64,000 nt of DNA from Anoplopoma fimbria (Eukaryota > Chordata > Actinopteri > Perciformes > Anoplopomatidae), in the NCBI RefSeq assembly GCF_027596085.1, contig NC_072458.1:21187814-21251813 (forward strand), in the 5' to 3' direction. The position numbers and the translations under genes were made by a program. Positions 49,097-60,768 of this stretch are shown here, one piece after another; the first letter of the stretch is position 1; every line of letters begins with the position of its first letter. A model generated the notes under the pieces. It ran no database searches. It was not told the origin of the DNA and saw nothing but the letters and a program-made list of their open reading frames with translations.

Positions 49097-50161
49097 CAAT
49101 GCCTATAAAAGGTATTCTCCCCCTTTCATGTTTCACCCTTTTGTTGCTTTTATACATGGAATCATGGTCAATATAATTTGGCTTTTTTGACAAGAATTTA
49201 CTACTCTTTAATCTCAAAGTGAAAACAGATTTTTACAAAATAATGTCAATTAAAAATATATAAGGTAAAGTAAATGATTGCATCAATATTCAGCCCCTTC
49301 AGGTCAGTATTTAGTAGATGCACCTTTGGCTGCAATCCCAGCACTGAGTCTGTGTGGATATGTCTCAATCAGGCTGCCACATCTGGACACTGCAATCTTT
49401 CTCCATTCTTCCTCGCAAAACAGCTCAAGCTCTGTCAGGTTGCTCGGGGATCGGGCCTGAACAGCTCTTTTCAAGTCCAGCCACAAATTCTCGATTGGAT
49501 TGAGATCTGGACTTTGACTTGGCCACTCCAGAACATTCACCTTGTTGTCTTTGAACCATTTCTGTGGAGCCTTTGCTGCACCAGTCTTCTTCTTGCCCGG
49601 TCACTCAGTTTGTGAGGACAGATTTAAACAAGAGCCATACTCCTTCTATTTCTTAATGATGGATTTAACTGAACTCTGTGGGATGTCCAGTGAGTTGGAA
49701 ATCTTTCTGTAGCCATCTCCTGACTTATATTTTTCAATGATCTTTTCTCTGAGTTGCTTGGAGTGTTCTTTTGTCTTCATGTTGCAATTGTAGCAGGAAT
49801 ACTGATGAACCAGAGACTGGACCTCCCAGACACACTTTGGTGTTTTTATACGACAATCACTTGACACACATCAACTGCACTCAGGTGATCTCCATTTCAC
49901 TAATTGTGACACTGCATCAACTAGCTGGACCTCTGTTGAATTAGGTCAGTCACTTTAAAGGGGGTGAATATTTATGCAAACACTTATTTTACACTATATA
50001 TTTTTAATTAATTGACATTAGTTTGTAAAAATCTGTTTTCACTTTGACATGAAAGAAGCTTTTTTTGCAAAAAAGCCAAATTATATTGACCATGATTTCA
50101 TGTATAAAAGCAACAAAAGGGGAAAACATCCAAGGGGGGTGAATACTTTTTATAGGCATTG
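49097..50161 (-). mobile_element. Tc1/mariner transposon with long inverted repeats, defective
   Basis: Ends ACAATGCCTATAAAAG / TTTTTATAGGCATTGT, flanked by TA. The inverted repeats extend about 200 bp. Two transposase pieces on minus remain: the N-terminal helix-turn-helix (49806-49646, REKIIEKYKSGDGYRKIS) and the C-terminal catalytic end (49540-49304, LEWPSQSPDLNPIENLW, containing the last acidic residue of the DDE triad). The middle of the protein is deleted. It is present only upstream of gene C, not at the matching places of A or B. Confidence 0.92.
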
Positions 50162-50744
50162 TATATAGTATTAAGTACCAAAAGCATAAGTACTCTATGC
50201 AGAATGGTCCATTTTAGAATCATAAACTATATTACTGGATTATAAATATTGATGCATTGATGTACATGTCACTATAGTGATGTATCTGGTAAAGGTGGAG
50301 TTCAATTTAAACTACTTTATACTGCTTAACCTGCAATAACACATCATTATTGGTTATTTATATTTTTTAAAATCCTGAATTTGCAATTTATTGTTAAGCT
50401 GTTGTTAAAGCTGAAAGCCAAGAACGTTTGATACACTTTTTATTATTATCTTTTTTAATTTACAACACTAGTTACAGACAAACGTACCTACATCCTGTTC
50501 TCCTCCAGGATGCCACTGCTGCTGCCTCTGGCAGTGATGAGTCAAAACACTAGATCAATCTCAAGAGAATTCTAATGAGACCTCTTTTGTCTTCACACAT
50601 CTATTCACCCCGTACCTAAGAGTAGGAAAGTGTTTTAGAAATATTATAAAACACCTTCACATCATATCATAATCTTCTCATGAAAATAAATCACATCTAG
50701 AGACAACAAGGGAGATATAACGGGATAGAGGCACACTTGGGAAT

Positions 50745-51404
50745 GAATTGAGTTCTCTTTCATGTTGTGGTGCAAGATCCCTTTGTGCCATATACAGTAA
50801 CAAAAAAATCCAGTAGTTTTCCTATTAAGTCTGATCTAAAATTTGACGTAGAGACTGATCGCTAAGAGTCCTCTTGCAACTTGTAACTTTATAATAATTA
50901 TACTAGTCTTTCAAATTAAATTTTTTAAATGAATAGTATTATATGCAATATTTCTCTCACTGTGGTAGTAAGAACTGCAGACAATCAACGTATCAAGAGC
51001 AGCTGTGATGACTGGTGGAGTTTCTTGTTACCTGTGAGGTTATCATTGAGTGGACACTGGCTCCACGGCAGCGGGTTTTGGAAAGAGTGAAAGAGGTACC
51101 AGAGCACCCAGGCAAGAAGAGTATTGTAGAAAATGCAGACCAGCAATGACACCAACATGGAAGCAATTCCTACACACAATCAATAAATTATGAACAACAT
51201 TTCCAGTAACACAAAGAAGTGTTCAGCTTGTGAAATAATGAAGAAAATGACCTAGTAAAGATCCTAATAAATGTGACTAATGATTCAAGGCCACCCACCG
51301 ACTCCACCCAGGAACGGAGAGATGGAGTTCCAGACACCGATGATGCCCATGTGGATCCACTGTCCTACAGCCAGCTCCAGGTGGGGCAGAGGGAGCCCCT
51401 CGAA
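50745..51404 (-). pseudogene. Truncated copy of slc6a19 exons 3 and 2 (second copy)
   Basis: Complement 51169-51032 copies exon 3 with both splice sites. Complement 51404-51299 is truncated exon 2, ending at the same point as the copy at 28.7 kb and fused to the same LINE. Both copies therefore descend from one chimeric unit. The frames are open but isolated. Confidence 0.92.
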
Positions 51405-51410
51405 ATCAAT

Positions 51411-51476
<66 letters not shown>

Positions 51477-52650
51477 TTTATTTATATAGCACCTTTTAAA
51501 AACAATCTAACAATATAGTTTCTCTAGATGGCATTGCTCTGGCATCCAGCACTACCGTTAAGAACCTCAGAGTTATCTTTGATCAGGATCTGTCTTTTAA
51601 CACTTATATAAAACAGATCTCAAAGGACAGCCTTTTTTCATTCACGTAACATTTCAAAAATCAGGCAAATCCTGTCTCAGAGCGATGCAGAAAAACTAGT
51701 TCATGCATTTGGTACCTCTAGACTAGATTATTGCAATTTGTTATTATCAGGCTGCTCTAATAGGTCTCTTACATCTCTACAGTTGATCCAGAATGCTGCA
51801 GCATGTGTTCTACCAGAAACTAAGAAAAGAGATCATATTACTCCAGTATTAGCTTCTCTGCACTGGCTCCCTGTTAAATCAAGAATAGAATTTCAAATTC
51901 TGCTACTCACCGACAAAGCTCTAACTGGCCAGGCACCGTCTTATCTTAAGGAACTTATAGTTCCATATTACCCAACTAGAGAGCTGCGCTCAATCAATGC
52001 AGGGTTACTTGTGGTTTCCTAGAGTATATAAAAGTAGGATGGGAGCCAGAGCCTTCAGTTATCAGGCTCCTCTTCTGTGGAACCATTCTGCCAGCTGCTG
52101 TGGCCTTGCTGACACCCACTGCTACTAGCACTATTATTATTAGTCACATTACTATTATTATTCCCTGTACTATTACGCTTATTGGCTTTGCTTCTACCCT
52201 GGATTCTTAGTGCTTTCTCGCCTAGCAGGTTTCCATAAATTGTGGCTGTACCTGGACTGTGGTCTTGCCTCCTGCTGTGGCCCTGCTGACACCCACTGCT
52301 ACTACCATTATTATTATTCGTCACAGTATTATTACTATTAATTACTCTTATCAAATCATTTATGTCATATAAATTGAATGTGTTGTATCTCTTTTATGCC
52401 GTTCATTCTGTACACATGACATCTATTGCATTCTGTCCATCCTGGGAGAATGATCCCTCCTCTGTCACTCTCCCATAGGTTTCTTCCCTTTTTTCTCCCT
52501 GTTAAAGGTTTTTTTTAGAGGAGTTTTTCCTGTGCCGATGTGAGGGAAGGACAGAGGATGTCGCATGTGTACAGATTGTAAAGCCCTCTGAGGCAAATTT
52601 GTAATTTGTGATTCTGGGCTTTACAAAATAAACTGAATTGAATTGAATTG
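51405..52650 (+). mobile_element. L2-like LINE 3' fragment with (TAA)n insertion
   Basis: The same LINE 3' fragment as 28.8-30.1 kb. It is preceded by an ATA/TAA trinucleotide run (51411-51476) and TTTATATAGCACC, and ends in a GAATT pentamer tail (52629-52650). ORF2 end readable at 51690-52022. It is shortened internally relative to the other copy. Confidence 0.8.
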
Positions 52651-52924
52651 AATTATTACCTGTACCATTACGCATATTAGCTTTGCTTCCACCCTGAAGC
52701 CCTTTTGCTTTCTCGCCTTGCAGGTTTCCACGAATCGTTGTGGTACCTGGACCGTGGTCGTGCCTCCTGCTGTGCCTCCTGCTGTGACCCGGCTGACACC
52801 CACTGCTACTTCGATTATTATTATTAGTCACATTACTATTACTATTCCCTATTTCATAATTATAATTCTACTATAATAATTGCTGCTGTTATCATAAGTA
52901 GTCTTAATGTTTCCTTCGTTACTG
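52651..52924 (-). mobile_element. Further L2-like 3' untranslated fragment
   Basis: Sequence such as GCTTTCTCGCCTTGCAGGTT and the CTACTTCGATTATTATT run matches the reverse complement of 35870-36050. It joins the LINE tail directly. Confidence 0.6.
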
Positions 52925-53024
52925 TTTTAAAGGACACTATAGAACTGGCTATTTTAGGGACCAGCCACTAGGGGCGCTGTCGCAGACTCGGCCGCTTAGG
53001 GTCTACTGTCCTCTATGGTAGTGA

Positions 53025-54340
53025 GTGAGAGCAGAGATTCTCAACCACAGAGAAGGGGCCGCCGGGCCGCCATTGCCACCCCCCTCTAGGCAGCATGCAC
53101 CACCTAGACACAGGTCTGATATGCGTCATCCACGTTCAAGAGAACAGGACCACTGGTTGCCGCCACCACCGTCTCCCTTACAGCCCGCTCCGACACACCA
53201 CCCACGGGAGCCGTGCTACCTGTCTGCACCACAAGACAGAGTTATGCCAGATGGTGAATGGCCGCTGCCTCCCCCACCAGTAGCCTTCCTCAGTGATGAC
53301 CAAAAGCCCCAACAGGTGCAGCCTGCACTACCACCAGCGACCTCTGGTCTGGTGGAGGAGCTCAGAGAACGTCTGCAGCAGCTAGAAGCATGCCTATCAC
53401 CAGCCCTATCCATGCCAGACGCTGAGCAATACAGAAGTCTGCCACAGCCATTTGCACCTTCCCTACACCCATGAGGCCAACTCAGTGCAGAGGCTTACCC
53501 TTTTCATCCACAATCTGGGTTAAGGTCATCGTTGCCACTGCCAAGCAGCAACGAGAGGACATACAGGGGCCCAACGCCGTCAATCCCCAAGTTCACACGT
53601 GATGATCCAAGAGAGTTTGCCAGACTGAGGCTTGCCCTTGAGAACATTCTTCCCGCTGACGCAACTGAAAGGTTTAAATACCAAGTGCTCTGTGACCACC
53701 TCAAGTTTGAAGAGGCCCTCCTGATAGCAGACTCATACAGCAACTCATCGTACCCTTACTCGGACACCATGGCCTCGTTGATCAATCACTACGGTCAGCC
53801 TCACCAGCTGTCACTACAGCGGAGTTAATGGAGGAGCCCTCCATTCGTGCAGAGGACACAGCTGGATTCAGAAGGTTCGCTCTGAGAGTCAGAGCTCTCG
53901 TCGGAATGTTGGAACAACTCGGTGAAGATGGGCGCATAGAGCTGCAATGTGGGTCTCAGGCTGTCGAGTAAGCTGCCCCAGGATCTCCGTGCCACCTTCC
54001 GCCGTTACCTATGCCCTCGGAGGGACATGGTCCCATCATTGATGGACTTTGCTGAGTGGCTCGAGTATGAGTTGGTAATCCAAGAAGGCGGAGACAGGCC
54101 CCAGAAGGAGTGGCCAAGAGACAGGCCGAAGAAGGAGTGGGAAAGAGACAAGAAAGCCGTAAGGAAGACTATGACTGTGCTGCACGGTACGACCCATGAC
54201 ACAGCCTCCCGGGCATGTCCGACTGAGATCCCAGCCCCCAAGAGGCCCCGGATAAGCCCAAAGCATACTGCCCATACTGCCTCAATACTCAACACTTCCT
54301 GGATCATTGCTTAAACTTCAGGCAACTGACCAAGGAGCAG
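53025..54340 (+). pseudogene. BEL/Pao gag remnant
   Basis: A proline-rich N-terminal part (53025-53474), then the gag core PKFTRDDPREFARLRLALEN (53590-53645) and KYQVLCDHLKFEEALLIADS, then a basic Arg/Lys-rich repeat (54085-54160). Pieces lie in one frame but are separated by stops at 53472 and 53826. Confidence 0.75.
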
Positions 54341-54352
54341 AAGACTGCCTGG

Positions 54353-55441
54353 GTGAAGTCCAACAACCGCTGCTGGCGCTGCGGACGGCACCATCAGGCC
54401 GCCCAGTGTCGGTTGAAAGTCCTATGCAAGACGTGCCAGGGAAAACACCTCGAGGCCTTACATGAAGTGAATCTTCGGACTGCAGACCACAAGACCACAG
54501 CAGTGCACGTCACCGGTGCAAAGGTGAAGTCATCAACGGATGTACTGTACCTGGACCGGCATGCCGGCTGTAATCAGGTGCTCCTGAAGGTCATCAAGGT
54601 GCTACTGCGAAACGGTGAACACACCTTGGAAACGTACGCCATATTGGACGATGGCTCGGAGAGGACAATCCTCCTTCAGGATGCCACCCAGAAGCTGCAA
54701 CTTCAGGGAACTGCAGAAAGTCTGACCCTAAGGACAGTACGTCAAGGCCTAAGGACACTACATGGCTCAGCAGTGACGTTCAAGATCTCCCCAGCGGGTC
54801 AGCCAACAAAGACATTCACCATCGAGAGGGCCTTCACTGCAGGTGAGCTAGGCTTAGCTGAACATTCCTACCCAGTGAAGGGACTTCAGCATAGATACAA
54901 GCACTTAAAAGGGGTCCCCCTGCAGCAGTTCATGAACGCACAGCCGCTCCTCCTGATAGGCTCAGACTGTCCACACCTAGTCACGCCTACTGAACCCGTT
55001 CGTCTCGGCCCACCCGGGGGCCCAGCTGCAGTAAAGACCAGGCTCGGCTGGACACTGCAAGGACCAGTTAAGTCTTTCCAACAGTGCAGCCGCCAACAGG
55101 AGTGCCTGTTCCTGGCCACCATCTCCCCGGCTACTGAACTCTTCAATCAGGTCGAGAAGCTTTGGCAACTGGACACCTTACCATACAGAAGTGAGAAGCT
55201 GGTAACGAGGTCCCGGAGAGATGAAGAGGCCATTAAGCTTCTCGAGGTGAAGTCAATGAGAGTGGAGGTAGAGGGAGTATCTAGATATGCCACACCGCTG
55301 CTGCGTGTGTACAACAGGCCCACGCTCACGGCAGGGCCTGAAGCTGTCCTACCCAGTCTGCGCGGCACCGAGAAGCGCCTCAGCAGAGACCCAGTAAAGG
55401 CAGAGGCTTACCGAGCTGAGATCACAAATCAGCAGAACTAA
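54353..55441 (+). pseudogene. BEL/Pao zinc knuckles and aspartic protease
   Basis: An open frame of 362 codons. CWRCGRHHQAAQC and a second CKTCQGKH knuckle are followed at about residue 95 by the retropepsin-like motif ILDDGSERT. The end leads toward RT but stops at 55439, with a frame change before the RT piece. Confidence 0.8.
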
Positions 55442-55481
55442 TCTGGAGCAGGCGAAGGAGTCTTGGTTCATTCCCCACCAC

Positions 55482-56745
55482 ATGGTGACACACAACGGGA
55501 AGAACCGAGTTGTGTTCAACTGTTCTTTCACCTATAGGGACCAGAACCTGAACGAGCTACTATTGTCAGGCCCCAACCTAGGTGCCTCCCTTCTGGGTGT
55601 CCTGTTGCGGTTTAGAGAACACACCATTGCTGTCAGCAGTGACATAAAGGGAATGTTCTACCAGGTCAGACTGCTGCCTGAAGACCGGCCTCTGTTGCGC
55701 TTTCTCTGGCGGGATCTGCAAAGGGACTCCCAACCCAGTGTGTACGAGTGGCAGGTCCTTCCCTTTGGGACTACTTGTTCACCATGATGTGCAATATATG
55801 CTCTGCAGAGGCATGTGCACGATCACAGCTACCATGGGGACAAAGTCCGTGAGTCCATCGAGAAGCACTTCTACATGGACAACTGGCTACAGAGTTTCCC
55901 TTCTCCGGACATGGCCAAGGAAGTCATCGACAAGCTAAGAGGTCTATTGTTGGAGGGAGGGTTCGAACTGCACCAGTGGGCAAGCAGCGCGCCAGATGTC
56001 ATCAGCCACCTGCCTCAGAATATAAAGTCAGAGAGCACTGAACAGTTGCTAAACCACACAGATATGGACCCACAAGAACCTGCCCTGGGGCTACGATGGT
56101 TATGCCACTCAGACATGCTGCGCTACAAGTCAAGGATGCTTAAGTGCTCCCCTCCCACCATGAGGAACATTTATACTGGCAAGTCAGTACGACCCCATAG
56201 GATTCCTCACGCCATTCACTACAAGGGCCAAAATGATCGTTCAGCAGCTATGGGAGAAGAAGCGGGAGTGGGACGACCCACTACTGCCGGGAGACCTGCT
56301 CACGGCATGGCAAGTTTGGGAAGATGAGCTGCAGCACCTGGACAACATCAGACTGCATCGCTGCTATGTGAGCTCGGCCCTGGACCACATAGCCAGTAAG
56401 CGGGAGGTGCACATCTTCTGCGACGCATCACAACATGCATATGGTAGTGTGGGATACCTGCGCACAGAAGATGCAGAAGGACACGTTGAAGTGGCCTTCC
56501 TGACAGCCCAGTCTAGAGTGGCTCCCAAGCGTCAGCTTTCCATTCCTCGGCTGGAGTTGTGCGCTGCCCTCACTGGCGCTCAGCTTGCGAACCTGCTGAG
56601 TAGAGAGCTCACGTCGGAGGTATCCAGAGTGGTCATGTGGACTGACTCCACTACTGTCCTTGCCTGGATCAAGTCTGAGTCCTGCCACTTTAAGGTGTTT
56701 GTGGGGACCCGCATCGCTGAAATTCAGGAGTTGACGGACAGCTAG
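55482..56745 (+). pseudogene. BEL/Pao reverse transcriptase and RNase H remnant
   Basis: RT motifs NRVVFNCSFTYRDQNLNELL and SSDIKGMFYQVRLLPEDRPL are in one piece. The next has YMDNWLQSFP, where active BEL/Pao elements carry a YVDD-type box, so a catalytic Asp is changed. RNase H (56400-56745) shows FCDASQHAYGSV and WTDSTTVLAWIKSE. Frames change near 55775 and 56230. Confidence 0.82.
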
Positions 56746-56936
56746 GCTTGGCACTATGTGGAAACGTCAGAGAACCCAGCGGATGATCTTACTCGGGGAA
56801 AAACTGCAGGACCTTACTAGTGAGAATCGTTGGGCCAATGGACCCCTGTTCCTGAAGCTGCTACCTGACCAATGGCCTGCTCATCCAGTCATGGAAAGTG
56901 AAGACATCGCTGAAGAGAGGCGCAAGCCCACAACCC

Positions 56937-57830
56937 TTCGCCGTTCCGACCGACTCCTGACCCTTCGGCGTTCCGGCCGACTCCTGTCCCGTCGACGTCC
57001 CTGCCGACTCCTGTCCCATCGGCGTTCCGGCCGACTCCTTACCCTTTGGCGTTCCTGCCGACTCCTGACCCGTCGGCGTCCTGGCCGACTCCTGACCCTT
57101 CGGCATTCCTGCTGACTCCTGACCCGTCGGCGTTCCGCCGACTCCTGACCCCCGGCTCTCCAGCCGATCCTGTCCAGTCGGTGCCCCTGCCGGATCCTGA
57201 CCAGTCGGCGTTCCAGCCGACTCCTGATCCGTCGGCGTCCCTGCCGACTCCTGCACCGCCCGTCCCGTCGGCGCCACAGCCGACTCCAGTCCCGGCTGGG
57301 TAGCAGCCTTCCCTGGGTCCCGTCCAGGCCTGGTCGCAGCCTTCCCCGGATCCCGTCCCGGCTGGGCTGCAGCGTCCACCTGCTTCCGCTGGGTCGCAGC
57401 GTCCCCCTGCTCTTGTTCCCGCTGGGTCGCAGAGTCCCCCTGCTGCTGTTCCCGCTGGGTCGCAGCGTCCCCCTGCTCCTGTTCCCGCTGGGTCGCAGCG
57501 TCCCCCTGCTCCTGTTCCCGCCTTGCCGCGAGAGCCCCAGTCTCCAGAGCCCCAGTCTCCAGAGCCTCTCGCCCGACCTGCAGAGAGGATCCGCCCGCCT
57601 CGAGAGACCCTCGCCCGACCCTCGCCCGACCTCCAGAGAGGATCCGCCCCCACCTCGAGAGACCCTCGCCCGACCTCCAAAGAGGATCCGCCCGCCTCGA
57701 GAGACCCTCGCCCGACCTCCAGAGAGGATCCGCCCGCCTCGAGAGACCCTCGCCCGACCTCCAGAGAGGATCCGCCCGCCTCGACAGACCCTCGCCCGAC
57801 CCTCGCCCGACCTCCAGAGAGGCCTGGTCC
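56937..57830. repeat. Three adjacent minisatellites with periods of 27, 33 and 42 bp
   Basis: About 56937-57290: 27-bp units around GGCGTTCCGGCCGACTCCTG. About 57290-57530: 33-bp units around CGCTGGGTCGCAGCGTCCCC. About 57560-57825: 42-bp units around GAGAGACCCTCGCCCGACC. All periods are multiples of three. The minus strand is open for 334 codons across all of them, with 9-, 11- and 14-residue repeats. The plus strand also has long open stretches. GC-rich, unlike the surroundings. Confidence 0.9.
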
Positions 57831-59567
57831 AGCCAGTGGCGCCACTCCTCTAGGGCGAGCTTCACTGCTAGTAATTATCGGTTCCCAATGTCGTAGTTTC
57901 TCTCAGTGGGGAAAGCTGACGGGAGAAAAAAGCGCAGGGATGCAGCTTCTGGTTGGTAGCCGAGCGCTGGGACAGGACGCCCCCAACTTCTACGTTGGAG
58001 GAAGACGTTGCAGGACAGACTGGACGTGGTGAATGTGTTCCTCCTTGGTTTTGGAGAAGATAAGGATGTCGTCCAGGTACACAAAGACATGTCGGTCCAA
58101 CATGTCCCGGAGAATGTCATTGACCAAGGTCTGGAAGACGACGGGGGCATTGGTCAAACCGAAGGGCATCACTAGGTGATAGGCGTTGCGGAGGTCGAGC
58201 TTAGAGAATATGGTGGCGCCTTGGAGGAGCTCGAATGCAATATTGACCGTAACGTTCCGGCTCGCCGACTCGGACCTCCGACACCGGCGGTGAACGCGCT
58301 GGTAACAGCTCCGGGTGAGTCGGAGCAGTTGTGGCGGAGTCGCCGCGAGAACCTGGGTGAGGGCCGCCGTAAATTGTTGAACCTGGTGCGTCAAGGCGGT
58401 CACAGCCTGTCCCTGGTTCACTAAGGTTTGGTGAACCTCGGCAGTGGTGGCGGCGAGCTGAGTCCCGTGTCTCTGGATCGCCTCCTCCATAGACGCGAAC
58501 CGAACCAGTGGCGAGGTGTCGTGTACTGGATCCATGTTCGGGCCAGATCGTACTGTAACGGGTGGTGTGTGGACCCAAGTGCAGTACGACCAGGAGACAG
58601 AGTAAAGTTCTGGAGCTTTATTCAAAGTGGAACAAACAGCAGACAGACAGGCAGGAGATAACTCACGGGTTATATTCCACTCGAGAGAGCGCTGATCCGT
58701 CAGCGGAGCAGGCAGACAAAAAACAAAAGGAGCGAAGGCAAATCTCGTGGTCGGGGACAGAAGGCTGAGTCGGTTAACCGGGGAAGAGGCAAGGCAGTAC
58801 TCCTCCGAGGCCGCAGAGTCCGGAACTTCAGTCGGGTGGGTTGATGGGGTCTGGAGGAAGGGTTCCTCGGGCCCGGACGACGAGGCCTCACTGTCTGACT
58901 CGGGAGCCTCTTGAGTGTTTCTGGCAGGGGTCTTTCTCCTGGAGGGCTGGTCCGGGTGCTGTTGATGAAAGGTAGCAATGAGTCGGGGGTTATAAATGTG
59001 ACGAGCAGGAACCCATGACCTCTCCTCAGGACCGTATCCTTCCCAGTCCACCAGGTATTGAATGCCCCGGCCCCAGCGGCGAGAACAAAGCAGGCGATGG
59101 ATGGTGTAGACAGGTCCTCCTTCGATGAGGCGGTGGAGGAGGAGCAGCCGGCATCAAGGGGCTCTCCCGGACTGGTTTCACCCTGGAGACGTGGAACGTG
59201 GGATGGATGCGCATGGGTCTGGGGAGCTTGAGCCTCACTGCCGCCGGGTTGATGACCCTCTCGACCTCAAAGGGACCGATGAACTTGGGTCCCAACTTCT
59301 TCGATTCTACCCGCAGGGGTAGATCTCGGGTCGACAACCACACCTTATCCCCCACTTGGTAGACGGGGGCTGGAGCGCGGTGTCGGTTGGCGGCAGTTGA
59401 GTATCTGTCGGCCGACCGGAGCAGGGCTGCTCGGGCCTTCGTCCAGGTCTGGCGGCAGCGGCGGATGAAGGTCTGGACCGAAGGGCAGGAGACCTCCTTC
59501 TCCAGTGCGGGGAACAAAGGAGGTTGGAAGCCGTAAGCGCACTGGAAGGGAGACAGGTGGCCGGTGG
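57831..59567 (-). mobile_element. Scrambled second Gypsy copy with chromodomain
   Basis: Order on minus: integrase C-terminal part (59517-59110, [20 protein letters not shown]), chromodomain (59110-58990, [20 protein letters not shown]), partial LTR (58795-58554), gag start (58532-58260, [15 protein letters not shown]), RT fragment (58240-58020, [11 protein letters not shown]) and RNase H fragment (57985-57831). Large internal deletions have fused gag to RT, and a single open frame runs through the LTR (59051-57990). It is related to the 30-34 kb copy and supplies the 3' part that copy lacks. Confidence 0.85.
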
Positions 59568-59676
<109 letters not shown>

Positions 59677-60600
59677 GACTTAAAAACTAGTGTAGTACCT
59701 CAATATTTCCACGAGAGAGCAGCACTGGTTTACGGCTGTACTGACACTACACATGAGACCATGAGAAGAAATAACCATTGTTTTAGATGAAATTAAATCT
59801 TACAATGCTTCTAATCTGACGTTTAATGAATCTACGGATTTAATGTGTATTATTATAATGTTTATTGGTTTAATGCTGCAGCTCCTCACTGGAAGGGTTT
59901 CTGTCAGATGTTTTTTCACTCACTCACACATTGTTTCACTTCCCTTTAAGAAGCCTCTCATGCATATCAGCACAGAGAGAACCACCATACAGATCATACA
60001 ATTTTCGCTTTATTCAATTGTTATTTTAAATGTTTTTGATCTATGTTTAAGTCAAAGAGCAAAGTTTTTTACACACCTTACATATTGAGTGTTTTTAATA
60101 ATCTTGTAATATATATATAAGTTATGTTGTATTTTGAGCACACTGCTTTTACTGATACTATGATGATATAATATGCTGATGATATCCTACTTCACAATTC
60201 TAATTCAATCTTAACTTCTTAGACTTTGTAGTTCATTCAGATTCATTATACTTTCTCGATACTTCTAAAAACTTTTTCACATGGGAGTTTCTACCATGTC
60301 ACTTTTTATTTGGGATATAAATGAAGTATATCAGATTTTCCATAAAAATATTTAAATAATCAGCTGTGTTAGAAAATGTTTTATGTTTGCAATTAAAGTA
60401 ACAAAGCAGATTTTGTAGTCAAAAAAGCTTAAAGTAATCTGGAATTAAGGTTGAATTTACTTCTATCATGTCTGGCTAACATTAACCTTAACGTAATGAT
60501 CATAAAATTAGTTTTTTACTGTCTGAATATAAAAAACAAGCAATTTTATAATCGTTAACTAAGATGAATTCACTGGATCTGAAAACAACTAATTTGATGA
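59677..60600. other. AT-rich spacer with an Ig light-chain relic
   Basis: Mostly featureless. About 59877-59897 matches the start of the CL exon (GCTGCAGCTCCTCACTGGA). It is joined directly to 59898-59995, which matches the J-C intron next to the intact CL exon (61206-61315). I read it as the remnant of another, internally deleted CL unit. Confidence 0.7.
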
Positions 60601-60607
60601 AAAGTCC

Positions 60608-60613
60608 TTTATT
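60608..60613 (-). terminator. Polyadenylation signal of the Ig light-chain constant exon
   Basis: AATAAA on minus, about 156 bp beyond the CL stop codon. Confidence 0.65.
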
Positions 60614-60768
60614 GAGCTGAAATATTTGAAATTAGCAACACAACTTTATCAAGTAAACATGCACTTTGACAGCGAGTGAGTGAAAGAAAGAGAAAAAAGG
60701 GAGACAAAAAGTTACAGAGAGTACAGACTGACACCAGTATCAGAGGGAAATAGTCCCAGTGAGTCAGG

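Larger units (their letters stand above)
52990..56840 (+). mobile_element. BEL/Pao LTR retrotransposon, degenerate
   Basis: Gag, zinc knuckles, protease, RT and RNase H are recognisable in order on plus, but in several frames with stops. No integrase and no LTR pair were found; after RNase H the sequence passes into minisatellite DNA at about 56937. It cannot be autonomous. Confidence 0.88.

Noticed and set aside
51411..51510. Poly-Asn or poly-Ile open frames
   Set aside because: Products of a TAA trinucleotide microsatellite.
56937..57830. CRISPR-like direct repeats
   Set aside because: Units are contiguous without unique spacers, codon-multiple in length, and in a vertebrate genome.
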